This document shows, one piece after another, positions 7,141-14,672 of a stretch of 18,917 nt of DNA. This stretch comes from Chth-196 sp044376515 (GTDB taxonomy: Bacteria; Verrucomicrobiota; Verrucomicrobiia; Chthoniobacterales; Chthoniobacteraceae). The translations under genes were made by a program, and so were the position numbers. Location of the stretch: the NCBI GenBank assembly GCA_044376515.1, contig JBILKV010000076.1, positions 1 to 18,917 on the forward strand, in the 5' to 3' direction. Within the stretch, counting starts at the first letter, position 1, and each line of letters begins with the position of its first letter. Below the pieces are notes generated by a model. That model ran no database searches. It was not told the DNA's origin and saw only the letters and a list, made by a program, of their open reading frames with translations.

Positions 7141-8088
7141 TCAGAGTTTCAGGATGGTCTCCGCCGCCCGCTCCCTCAACGGCAGGCTGGCGTTGCGCAG
7201 GTAGGCCTCCAAAGCCACATCCCCGCCCATGCGCCGCATGGCACTCAGGGTTTTGGCAAGTTCCAGCAGGGGCGCGGCTTCCGCCGCGGCCTTGTTTTCG
7301 GAGATTTGGACAGCCTGTTCGGCCATTTTGAGCTTCGTCTCGGCATCGGCCCTCGCCTGGCTGACGGCGGCCGCAACCTGATTCTGGGTGGTGTTGATCG
7401 AAGCCAGAGCCTCGTCCACGTCACTCGGAGGGTCGATGTTGGTAATGAGCGCCGCGTCAAATTCTATGCCGTACCGTGCCGCCGTCTTGCGGCACGCTTC
7501 CTCCATGTGCCGGTTGATGAGTGAAAGGTTCCGGCGCAGATCGTTGATCGACACCCCCTCCACCGCGCCCTCGGAATTTTCGGCGTCAAAGGTCGCAATC
7601 CGGTCCCGGAGCGTGGAGATAAAATACCCCACCACATGGGCCGCGGGCTGCGCAGCACCGAACAGGTACGCGTAGAGGTTGCGTTCGCAGGGCTTCCAAC
7701 GAATCTGCCCCGAGATCTGCACGGTGAGGTTGTCCTTGGTGACCGCCTCGATAAAGTCCTGTTTCAGCTGCGGATCCCAAGTGATGTCCGCGGTCTGGAT
7801 CGTCATGTCGACCTTGTAAAGCCGCTGCCAAGGCCACTTGAAGTAGGGCCCCCCCGGCGAAATCACCCGGATCACCGGGTAGTTGTAACGGGCCTTTTCC
7901 TCTTCGCTCAGGAGCCCCCCCAGTTCCGGATCCTCCCCCGTGCTCCCAGCGAGCCGCTGCGCGCGGCCGAAGGTCGTTACGACCCCGCGCTGGGTCGGGC
8001 CGATGGTATACACTCCGAAGAGCAGGGTCAGCGCGGCCGCAAGCACCACCCCCAACAGCAGGCCCGGAAGGATTTCTGACATACCCAT
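7141..8088 (-). CDS. SPFH/band-7 membrane protein (first of a pair)
   Basis: A 315-residue protein. One membrane segment (about residues 6-29, ILPGLLLGVVLAAALTLLFG) leads into YTIGPTQRGVVTTFGRAQR, the typical start of a band-7 domain. PGGPYFKWPWQRLYKVDM, then KDNLTVQISGQIRWKPCER and the FISTLRDRIATFDAE helix complete it. The C-terminal half is helical and Ala/Glu-rich (QARADAETKLKMAEQAVQ, ISENKAAAEAAPLLELAKTL), as in HflK/stomatin coiled coils that pack ring subunits. There is a Gly/Glu-rich insert near residues 48-60 (GSTGEDPELGGLLSEEE). ATGs at 8088 and 8082 are both possible starts. It is the first gene of the SPFH pair and diverges from the cyclase gene across about 250 bp, where promoters for both should lie. 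Confidence 0.85.
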   Translation of the reverse strand: MGMSEILPGLLLGVVLAAALTLLFGVYTIGPTQRGVVTTFGRAQRLAGSTGEDPELGGLLSEEEKARYNYPVIRVISPGGPYFKWPWQRLYKVDMTIQTADITWDPQLKQDFIEAVTKDNLTVQISGQIRWKPCERNLYAYLFGAAQPAAHVVGYFISTLRDRIATFDAENSEGAVEGVSINDLRRNLSLINRHMEEACRKTAARYGIEFDAALITNIDPPSDVDEALASINTTQNQVAAAVSQARADAETKLKMAEQAVQISENKAAAEAAPLLELAKTLSAMRRMGGDVALEAYLRNASLPLRERAAETILKL

Positions 8089-8337
8089 ACTATAAGCGGT
8101 AATTTCTCCGCGGCAAATGCAGTTGTGCCCCGGACAGCTTCCCCCGCGCGGACCGCACTCGGACCGGCCCTTTGGCCCTTTTTCAAAACCGAAACCGAAG
8201 GAGCGGGTCGCGGGTTATCGCGTTGCCCCACAGCCACTGGAAGGCGCCGCCGTCGCGTGGTACAGACGGCTTGCAACCTGCGGAATTCCGTCAAAATACG
8301 GAGGCCCGCTGCAGCCTGTGTCCACACCAGCCCCCCC

Positions 8338-9903
8338 ATGCCTCCGATAGTCACCGTCCGCATCCGCCACGAAAACGGTTCCGAGACCACCCACGACCTG
8401 GGCGAGGGCTCCTACATTTTTGGCCGGGCCTCCTCCTGCGATCTGGTGGTCGGCTCAATGGGGGTGTCAAGAAACCACGCCCAGCTGACCGTCAAGACCG
8501 GTGCACTCGTCCTGAGCGACCTCGGAAGCAAGTGCGGCACCTTTGTCAATGCCGAGCGGATCACCGAGCCCACGACCGTCGTTCCTCCTGCGGTGATTGG
8601 TCTGAACGATGTGTCCGTCCATCTTTCCACCGTTGCTGCGGCAACCCCCTCCGAGGGGGAGATGCCGGAGGAGGGCGTCGCCTTTTCCCTGAGTGCCTCG
8701 ATTCTGGCGCCTCCCCCGCTGAAGGAACTGGCGGACCAGGCACGCAGGCGCCTCGAGCTCCTTTACGACCTGCCCCTGACGCTGGCGGCGGAGAAAGATC
8801 TGGGCCGCCTCTACGGCCTGATTCTGGACCGCGTCCTCCAATTGATTCCGGGGGCCGTGCGCGGGGCGCTGCTCATCAAGGAACCCATGTCCGGCAAGCT
8901 TGAGCTCCGGGCCTCCGTTCCCGCGAGCGCCCCGCCGATCAGCCGCACCCTGATCCTGCGCGCCGTCAGCCAGCAAACCGGGTTCATTTGGGGCGACAAC
9001 GCTGAGGATCAGGATGACATCTCCCAAAGCATGGCCGCCATCCGCATCCGTACCGGCATGTACGCCCCGCTGGTCTGGGAGGACGACAGCATCGGGGTGC
9101 TTTTTGTGGACAACCCGGAGCGCGCCAGAGCCTTCTCCAAGGAGGACCTCCAGTTTCTTTTATCGGTTGCCAACTACGCCGCTTCCGCCGTCGCCAATCA
9201 ACTGCTGCAGCACGAGATCGAGCAAAACAACCGGACCCTCGAACACCTGCTCACCAACTTCTCGCCGAAAATTCGCGGACGGCTCCTCGAGAAGTCCCGC
9301 GAAGGTCGCCTCCAGCCCGGGGGCGAAAAATCCATCGTGACCATCCTGCTTTCGGATCTGCGGGGATTCACCAAGACCAGCATGCACCTCGATTCCGAGG
9401 ACGTCGTAAACATGCTCAACGATTATTTCCGGGTGCTCGGCGAGGAAATTTTCCGCCACGACGGCACCATTGACAAATTCATCGGGGACGCGGTGCTTGC
9501 GATTTTCGGGAGTCCCGAGGCGGATCCCCACCATGCTTGGAAGGCGCTCTGCGCGGCGATTCAGATGCAGGCGTGCATGCACAAAGTCAACCTACGGCGC
9601 CGGGCCGAGGGACTTCCGTTCTGCGAACTGGGGATCGGGATTTACACGGGCGAAGTGCTCCACGGGTTCATAGGCGCGGAGGACCGGTTGGAGTTCACGG
9701 TGATCGGTGACACCGTGAACAAGGCCAGCCGGTATTGCGATGCAGCCCGACCGGGGGAGATCGTGCTGGGACCGCTCACGCATCAGGCGGTGGCCGCCGG
9801 GGTCCGGGCGGAACCCCGGAGGATCACCACCAAGCATGAGTCCGACCTGCCCGCCCACGTGGTGGACTGGCGCAACTCGGGCGTGGCCGGCCTGAGCATG
9901 TAG
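8338..9903 (+). CDS. FHA-GAF-class III adenylate/guanylate cyclase
   Basis: A 521-residue signalling protein from the ATG at 8338; the frame stays open upstream to 8125 but that part is low-complexity and precedes the FHA fold, so it was excluded. Domain order: FHA (about residues 5-95) with G29-R30, S44-R-N-H47 and LSDLGSKCGTFVN, which binds phosphothreonine peptides; GAF (about 140-290), a small-molecule or redox sensor; a short linker helix (EIEQNNRTLEHLLTNFSP); class III cyclase (about 335-500). The cyclase keeps both metal aspartates, D340 (SDLRGFT) and D384 (DKFIGDAVLAIFG), K380, and D458-T-V-N461-K-A-S-R465, so it should be active and make cAMP or cGMP; substrate choice is not certain. 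No membrane segment is seen. Its stop codon lies inside a tandem repeat. Confidence 0.92.
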   Translation: MPPIVTVRIRHENGSETTHDLGEGSYIFGRASSCDLVVGSMGVSRNHAQLTVKTGALVLSDLGSKCGTFVNAERITEPTTVVPPAVIGLNDVSVHLSTVAAATPSEGEMPEEGVAFSLSASILAPPPLKELADQARRRLELLYDLPLTLAAEKDLGRLYGLILDRVLQLIPGAVRGALLIKEPMSGKLELRASVPASAPPISRTLILRAVSQQTGFIWGDNAEDQDDISQSMAAIRIRTGMYAPLVWEDDSIGVLFVDNPERARAFSKEDLQFLLSVANYAASAVANQLLQHEIEQNNRTLEHLLTNFSPKIRGRLLEKSREGRLQPGGEKSIVTILLSDLRGFTKTSMHLDSEDVVNMLNDYFRVLGEEIFRHDGTIDKFIGDAVLAIFGSPEADPHHAWKALCAAIQMQACMHKVNLRRRAEGLPFCELGIGIYTGEVLHGFIGAEDRLEFTVIGDTVNKASRYCDAARPGEIVLGPLTHQAVAAGVRAEPRRITTKHESDLPAHVVDWRNSGVAGLSM

Positions 9904-9970
9904 GCCTGTGGCCTGAGCGTGTAGGCCTGTGGCCGGGCGTGTAGGCCTGTGGCCGGGCGTGTAGGCCTGG
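9896..9970 (+). repeat. tandem array, about 3.5 copies of a 20-21-bp unit made from a tRNA 3' end
   Basis: Units are 9896-9916 (21 bp, variant), 9917-9936, 9937-9956 (identical, 20 bp) and the partial 9957-9970. Each contains TGTAGGCCTG, which in the last unit is the 3' end (acceptor strand) of the minus-strand tRNA. The cyclase stop codon TAG (9901-9903) is in the first unit. Each full unit also contains GGCC-TGT-GGCC, able to form a small hairpin. Confidence 0.85.
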
Positions 9971-10034
9971 AGGGATTCGAACCCCCAACCAAGGGATTAT
10001 GAGTCCCCTGCTCTGACCATTGAGCTACAGGCCC
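9962..10034 (-). tRNA. tRNA with CAU anticodon, probably tRNA-Ile2 (lysidine type) or elongator Met
   Basis: Read on the minus strand, 73 nt fold into a full cloverleaf: acceptor GGGCCTG/CAGGCCT, D-arm GCTC...GAGC, anticodon stem GGGGA/TCCCT with loop CTCATAA, variable TGGTT, T-arm GGGGG-TTCGAAT-CCCTC, discriminator A. The anticodon is CAU. The ACTCATAAT loop occurs in both elongator tRNA-Met and tRNA-Ile2; the GGGCC acceptor and the TTGGT variable region look more like tRNA-Ile2, whose C34 is changed to lysidine by TilS. The first pair is G1-U72, and no CCA is encoded. The gene converges on the cyclase gene. Confidence 0.93.
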
Positions 10035-10136
10035 GCGCAACGCTGAACAAACCGTATGCGGGGCAAAGACTCAAACGGAATCCTCTTCTTTGGTTGCAGA
10101 GCCCAACGTTGCGTGGGAGGGTAAACAAACCGCCTT

Positions 10137-11210
10137 ATGTCATCCCAGGTCACAGCCTGCTCCCTTACCTCCATTGCGCCCGACCCCACCCGAACGGTCG
10201 AGAATCTGCGCGTGAGTGAGGTCAAGCGTCTCGTCTCCCCTGCACAGGTCAAGGCGCAGCTTCCCGCCGAGGGCGCCCTGCTTGATCGAATCCGTGAGGC
10301 GCGGGCAACGGCCCGACGGATTCTCCGTGGAGAAGACCGCAGGCTCATGGTGGTCGTGGGCCCCTGCTCCATCCACGACCCGGTTTCCGCCCTCGATTAT
10401 GCCAGGCGTCTAGCGGCGCTCGCAGAGGAACTGCGCGAACGGGTCTTTCTCGTGATGCGCGTTTATTTTGAAAAACCCCGCACCACCGTCGGCTGGAAGG
10501 GCCTCATCAACGACCCGCATCTGGACGACTCCGGCGAAGTGGAAAAGGGCATCCACATCGCCCGCAAGCTACTGCTCGATGTCGCGGAACTGGGCCTGCC
10601 AGCGGGCACGGAATTTCTCGACCCTATCATTCCCCAGTACATCGCCGATCTGGTCAGCTGGGCGGCCATCGGTGCGCGGACCACGGAATCCCAAACCCAC
10701 AGGGAAATGGCCAGCGGCCTCTCCATGCCGGTTGGCTTTAAAAACGGTACGGACGGAAGCATTCAAACCGCCCTCGACGCCATGCGTTCGGCATGCGCCC
10801 CGCACAGTTTCCTCGGCATCGATCAGGAGGGCATGACCAGCATCATCAAGACCTCCGGCAACCCGGACAGCCACATCGTGCTGCGCGGCGGCCGGGACGG
10901 CGCCAACTACAGCCCCGAACACACCGCTGCGGCGGCAGACAAACTGCGTGAGGCCCGGTTGCCCGCCTCGCTCATGGTGGACTGCAGCCACGCCAACAGC
11001 GGCAAGGATCCCCTGCGCCAACCCGAGGTGCTCCGCAGTGTGCTGCAGCAACGCGGCAGTGGACGCGACGATCTGGTTGCCGTAATGCTTGAGAGTCACA
11101 TCCATCTGGGCACCCAGGCGGCCGCGCCCACGGGCCTCAAATACGGGGTCTCCGTGACCGACGCCTGTCTGGACTGGGAGACCACCGCCTCGCTGCTGCG
11201 AGAGATCTAG
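10137..11210 (+). CDS. aroF: 3-deoxy-7-phosphoheptulonate (DAHP) synthase, class I
   Basis: A 357-residue cytoplasmic enzyme that joins phosphoenolpyruvate and erythrose 4-phosphate, the first step of the shikimate pathway to aromatic amino acids. Signature blocks of the AroF/G/H (type I-alpha) family are intact: VVVGPCSIHDP with metal ligand C77, RVYFEKPRTTVGWKGLINDP, GTEFLDPIIPQY, IGARTTESQTHRE, GFKNGTDGS, HIVLRGG, D-C-S-H285-A-N-S, the ligand E319 in LESHIH, and D342 in VSVTDAC. The C-terminal LKYGVSVTDAC...LLREI and MVDCSHANSGKD resemble the tyrosine-type AroF more than AroG, but which amino acid feeds back cannot be decided from this. A GGGAGG lies about 17 bp before the ATG. It is followed directly by a 10-bp tandem array. 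Confidence 0.96.
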   Translation: MSSQVTACSLTSIAPDPTRTVENLRVSEVKRLVSPAQVKAQLPAEGALLDRIREARATARRILRGEDRRLMVVVGPCSIHDPVSALDYARRLAALAEELRERVFLVMRVYFEKPRTTVGWKGLINDPHLDDSGEVEKGIHIARKLLLDVAELGLPAGTEFLDPIIPQYIADLVSWAAIGARTTESQTHREMASGLSMPVGFKNGTDGSIQTALDAMRSACAPHSFLGIDQEGMTSIIKTSGNPDSHIVLRGGRDGANYSPEHTAAAADKLREARLPASLMVDCSHANSGKDPLRQPEVLRSVLQQRGSGRDDLVAVMLESHIHLGTQAAAPTGLKYGVSVTDACLDWETTASLLREI

Positions 11211-11221
11211 GCGGGCCCGCT

Positions 11222-11323
11222 CCAACACACCCCAACACACCCCAACACACCCCAACACACCCCAACACACCCCAACACACCCCAACACACCCCAACACAC
11301 CCCAACACACCCCAACACACCCC
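11222..11323 (+). repeat. tandem array, ten perfect copies of CCAACACACC (10 bp)
   Basis: Ten identical 10-bp units, starting 12 bp after the DAHP synthase stop and ending 37 bp before the radical SAM start. From 11221 to 11323 the + strand has no G; the minus strand has regular GGGG runs separated by TGTGTT. A perfect palindrome GCGGGCCCGC (11211-11220) sits between the stop codon and the array. The frames that run open through the array (repeats of VGVCWGVLGC on the minus strand) are artefacts. Confidence 0.97.
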
Positions 11324-11360
11324 GCGAACCGCGCGCGGCCCAGTTTGGCTGAGTGAAACC

Positions 11361-12650
11361 ATGGACCTCCAGCGCAAACTCGAAATCCTCGCCGACGCGG
11401 CCAAGTACGACGCTTCCTGCGCCAGCAGCGGCGCCGCACGCAAGGATTCCCGCGGCGGAAAAGGCGTGGGCTCCACCGGCGGGGCGGGCATCTGCCACTC
11501 CTACGCCCCGGATGGGCGCTGCATCTCCCTGCTGAAGGTGCTCCTCACCAACGCGTGCCTGTACGACTGCCACTACTGCATCAACCGCCGCTCCAGCAAC
11601 GTGCAGCGTGCCCGCTTCACCCCGGACGAGGTGGTCCGCCTCACGCTGGATTTCTACAAGCGCAACTTCATCGAGGGCCTCTTTTTGAGCAGCGGCATCA
11701 TCCAGAGCGCGGACCACACGATGGAACTGGTGGTGGAGGTCGCACGCACACTGCGCGAGGACCATCACTTCCGGGGTTACATCCACCTCAAGACCATCCC
11801 CGAAGCCTCCCCCGCCCTCATTGAACTCGCCGGTCGGTACGCCGACCGCATCAGCATCAACATTGAACTGCCCACCCAGCAGGGCCTCAACAACCTCGCC
11901 CCCGAAAAAAACCTCGCCCGCACCCAGGACGCGATGGGCCATATCCGCGGGAAGATCGAGGAGAAGCGTTCCGAAAAACGCCGGCCGGACGCCCCCAAAC
12001 CGCCACCCTTCGCGACCGGCCAAAGCACGCAGATGCTCGTCGGTGCCGACGACTCCACCGACTCCGTCATCCTCCAGCGCGCAGACCTGTTGTACGACCA
12101 GTACCGGTTGCGGCGGGTCTATTACTCGGGGTTCAGTCCCATCCCTGAGCCCTCCGCGCGCCTGCCCGTCAAGCCCCCGCCGCTGGTGCGCGAACACCGC
12201 CTCTATCAGGCGGACTGGCTGCTGCGGTTCTACGGGTTCAAGGTGGAAGAAATTGCCTCGGAAGCCGTCCCCAACCTCGACCTGCACCTGGACCCGAAGC
12301 TGGCCTGGGCGCTCCGAAACCGCGCCCGTTTCCCCGTCGATGTGAACCGTGCGCCGCGCGAGGCCCTGCTCCGCGTTCCCGGCCTCGGGGTGCGCAACGT
12401 GGAGCGGATCCTGAGTGCGCGCCGTTATGCGCGGCTGCGCCTTGCCGATCTGCTGCGCTTGCGCGTTCCCATGAAGAAGGTGCTGCCCTTCATCATTGCG
12501 GCGGACCACACGCCCGCACGACTCGGCCTCGACGACGACGCACTCCGCGAGCGGTTTCTCCCGCCGCCGCGCCAGCTGGAACTACAACTCGATGCACCTC
12601 CGGCCACCGGCGCGGGCGATCTGGAATCAGTGCGTTCGGGCGAGCTCTAG
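11361..12650 (+). CDS. radical SAM protein, putative DNA modification/repair family (TIGR03916-like)
   Basis: A 429-residue protein. The radical SAM cluster motif is LTNAC66-L-Y-D-C70-H-Y-C73 (CxxxCxxC), binding a [4Fe-4S] cluster and S-adenosylmethionine. Before it is the family-typical KYDASCASSG (residues 15-24) and G-x-C-H-S-Y. The barrel region carries LFLSSGI, IHLKTIPEASP and RISINIELPTQQGL. A stretch at about residues 190-215 is Lys/Pro-rich. Near the C-terminus (about 325-390) PVDVNRAPREALLRVPGLG, then GVRNVERILSARR, form a helix-hairpin-helix-like DNA-binding part. This layout matches the radical SAM proteins paired with DUF4130; the reaction is not known. The next gene starts 2 bp after this stop. 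No Shine-Dalgarno is evident at the ATG. Confidence 0.9.
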   Translation: MDLQRKLEILADAAKYDASCASSGAARKDSRGGKGVGSTGGAGICHSYAPDGRCISLLKVLLTNACLYDCHYCINRRSSNVQRARFTPDEVVRLTLDFYKRNFIEGLFLSSGIIQSADHTMELVVEVARTLREDHHFRGYIHLKTIPEASPALIELAGRYADRISINIELPTQQGLNNLAPEKNLARTQDAMGHIRGKIEEKRSEKRRPDAPKPPPFATGQSTQMLVGADDSTDSVILQRADLLYDQYRLRRVYYSGFSPIPEPSARLPVKPPPLVREHRLYQADWLLRFYGFKVEEIASEAVPNLDLHLDPKLAWALRNRARFPVDVNRAPREALLRVPGLGVRNVERILSARRYARLRLADLLRLRVPMKKVLPFIIAADHTPARLGLDDDALRERFLPPPRQLELQLDAPPATGAGDLESVRSGEL

Positions 12651-12652
12651 CC

Positions 12653-13546
12653 ATGCGCACCGCCGCCATCCAGCCGGTGTTCGAGGATTGGCGCGACCAG
12701 GCGCGGGCACTTCTCGCGTTGCGCGTTCCGCCCGGAGAGGTGCTGTGGTCGGACGCACCGACTGAGCCGGGGCTGTTTGCGCCGGTGGAGAACCTCGCCC
12801 CGGGTTCCCCTGCGCCCAAGGTGCCCGCGGCGTTTCTGGATCTGGCCCGTACCGTCGCCGCCCACACCGATTCCAGACGCTGGGGCGCACTCTACCGCGT
12901 GCTCTGGAGACTCACCCACGGGGGGGAACGGCATCTCCTTGCAGTGGCCACCGACCCTGAAATCCGCCAACTCCAACTCTGGGCGAAGGCCATCGGCCGG
13001 GACATTCACAAGATGCACGCCTTTGTGCGGTTCCGTCTCGTCGGCACGGCTGAGCCCACCGGGCGGGAGCAATTCGTGGCGTGGTTCGAGCCCGAGTACC
13101 GGATTGTCCGGCTGACCGCCGGTTTCTTCCAGAAGCGCTTTGCCGGAATGGACTGGTCGATCCTGACCCCGGAGGAATGTGTCCACTGGGACGGAAACAC
13201 GCTCCATTTTACCGCCGGTGTGCCGCGCTCTGAAGCACCTGACGAGGACGCACTGGATGAGCTCTGGCGTACCTACTTTCGGAGCATCTTCAATCCGGCC
13301 CGGCTGAAGGTGAGGGCGATGCAGTCCGAAATGCCGAAGAAATACTGGAAAAACCTGCCCGAGGCGCCCCTCATCCCCCAGTTAATCTCCGAGAGCGCCG
13401 AGCGGGTGGAAGGGATGCTCCGCACCGAACCACGCCCGGTCAAACCCGCGCCGCGGAACGCGTATCTGGAATCGCTGCACGCTCAGAACAACCCGGGCTC
13501 CCAGTCGGAAGGGGAAGCGCCCGCCGATCCCCGCAAATCCCTTTAG
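12653..13546 (+). CDS. DUF4130 protein, putative DNA-metabolism partner of the radical SAM protein (TIGR03915-like)
   Basis: A 297-residue protein starting 2 bp after the radical SAM gene, so almost certainly in the same operon. The core fits the family: DIHKMHAFVRFRLVG, FVAWFEPEYRIVRLTAGFF, QKRFAGMDWSILTPE, then YFRSIFNPARLKVRAMQ and EMPKKYWKNLPEAPLIPQLI. In many other bacteria this domain is followed in the same chain by a uracil-DNA-glycosylase-like (UdgX) domain. Here it ends after a 40-residue low-complexity tail (PRPVKPAPRN... to PRKSL), and no glycosylase gene is seen in the window. Function of the domain is unknown. Its stop overlaps the end of the convergent channel gene by 4 bp. Confidence 0.88.
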   Translation: MRTAAIQPVFEDWRDQARALLALRVPPGEVLWSDAPTEPGLFAPVENLAPGSPAPKVPAAFLDLARTVAAHTDSRRWGALYRVLWRLTHGGERHLLAVATDPEIRQLQLWAKAIGRDIHKMHAFVRFRLVGTAEPTGREQFVAWFEPEYRIVRLTAGFFQKRFAGMDWSILTPEECVHWDGNTLHFTAGVPRSEAPDEDALDELWRTYFRSIFNPARLKVRAMQSEMPKKYWKNLPEAPLIPQLISESAERVEGMLRTEPRPVKPAPRNAYLESLHAQNNPGSQSEGEAPADPRKSL

Positions 13547-14565
13547 AGACCGTTCCGGATCCTACGCTTGAACTCGTCGGCCGGAAGGGTGAGCAATTCG
13601 TCGTACTGGGCTCCGGTGATCAGTCCCATGGCCAGCATCGACTTGACCATCGCCTCCTGACTGGGCTCGTGATGGCTCTCGTCGGTTTGCTCCCCGAACA
13701 GGAGGACCATGAGTGTTTTGCCCACGATGTTCATGAGGATCCCAAACAGGACCAACCCGAGCAGCATGGTGACGCCGGCCACCGCGCGGCCGAGGAAACC
13801 CACGGGGTACATATCGCCGTAACCGGTCGTGGTGAGCGTGACAATGCACCACCACATGGCGGAGGGAATGGAGGTGAAGAAATGCTTGTCCGCCGGGATT
13901 TCCTGGTCGGAGATCGGATCGGTGGGGACGAACTTTTTCTCGTCCTCCTTCAGATCCTTGGAGGCGGGGTCTTCGGCGAGTTTCGCGTCCAGTTGCTTCT
14001 GTCCCTCCTCCATCACCTCCTTGGTGTAGAGGCCGCCCTCGAAATGGTACATCAGGGTGCTTGAAATCATCATCACCGAGAACAGGGCGATCAGATAGAT
14101 CCGGAGGTTGGCGACGATGGGATTACCCTTGTTGCCCGGAATACTCATTTGCTGGAGCGCCATCCGGGCGATTTTCAACACGCGCAGCACCCGGACCACT
14201 CGCAGCAACCGGAACACTTTGGCCCCGCGCAGCGCCGTGAAGTTGAGGAGCATCAGGTAGCTCGGCAGGATGGAAAGCAGATCCACCATGCCCCAAAAGC
14301 TGAAGAAATAACGCAACCGGTCCTTGGCGAAGTACAGGTTGGCCAGATAGTCGATCGTGAAAAACACCACCGCTACAAACTCCACTCCCGACAAAAACCA
14401 CCCCTGCTCAGTTTGGAAGGATTCCACCGTCTCCAGGGTCATGGCCACGCAGGAGAGGAAGATCAGGAAATTGAGAATCGACTGCCACCGCAGGAAATTC
14501 GGATTCGTGTAGTCCGTGAACATCGAAGAAAGGAAGGATTTCTTCTGGGAATTATTTTCACTCAT
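13543..14565 (-). CDS. voltage-gated-type potassium channel, six transmembrane segments
   Basis: A 340-residue membrane protein from MSENNSQKKSF; the frame is open to 14760, but the extension overlaps a pseudogene and is not believable. S1 to S3 span about residues 28-108. S4 has eight basic residues at every third position: R113, K116, R119, R122, R125, R128, K131, R134. The pore has WWCIVTLTTTGYGDMYP, with the filter T246-T-G-Y-G250-D, typical of K+ selectivity. S6 is about 256-290. Between S5 and the pore helix there is a charged insert of about 50 residues (178-228, rich in Lys, Glu and Asp), longer than in compact bacterial channels. The C-terminal tail (from about 291) is short with no recognised binding domain. 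Its stop TAA overlaps the stop of the convergent DUF4130 gene. Confidence 0.92.
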   Translation of the reverse strand: MSENNSQKKSFLSSMFTDYTNPNFLRWQSILNFLIFLSCVAMTLETVESFQTEQGWFLSGVEFVAVVFFTIDYLANLYFAKDRLRYFFSFWGMVDLLSILPSYLMLLNFTALRGAKVFRLLRVVRVLRVLKIARMALQQMSIPGNKGNPIVANLRIYLIALFSVMMISSTLMYHFEGGLYTKEVMEEGQKQLDAKLAEDPASKDLKEDEKKFVPTDPISDQEIPADKHFFTSIPSAMWWCIVTLTTTGYGDMYPVGFLGRAVAGVTMLLGLVLFGILMNIVGKTLMVLLFGEQTDESHHEPSQEAMVKSMLAMGLITGAQYDELLTLPADEFKRRIRNGL

Positions 14566-14672
14566 AAGAAGACTTTGGTATGGACCGTGCCGCGGGCGGG
14601 CGGAGAGAGAGCAGCATTGAACATGCCAACCCAAGGCCGGAAATCGCCTGCTGCGCCCGGAACAAAGGGGTC

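Noticed and set aside
8125..8337. N-terminal extension of the cyclase
   Set aside because: The frame is open, but the residues are Arg/Pro-rich low complexity, and the FHA domain starts right after the ATG at 8338.
11222..11323. CRISPR array
   Set aside because: Units are 10 bp and directly adjacent, with no spacers. The same applies to 15193-15280 and 9896-9970; these are tandem repeats.
10569..12509. A 646-codon open frame on the minus strand
   Set aside because: It runs antisense to the DAHP synthase, the repeat array and the radical SAM gene, all well supported. Its middle is only repeat translation (VGVCWGVLGC), and it is a high-GC shadow.
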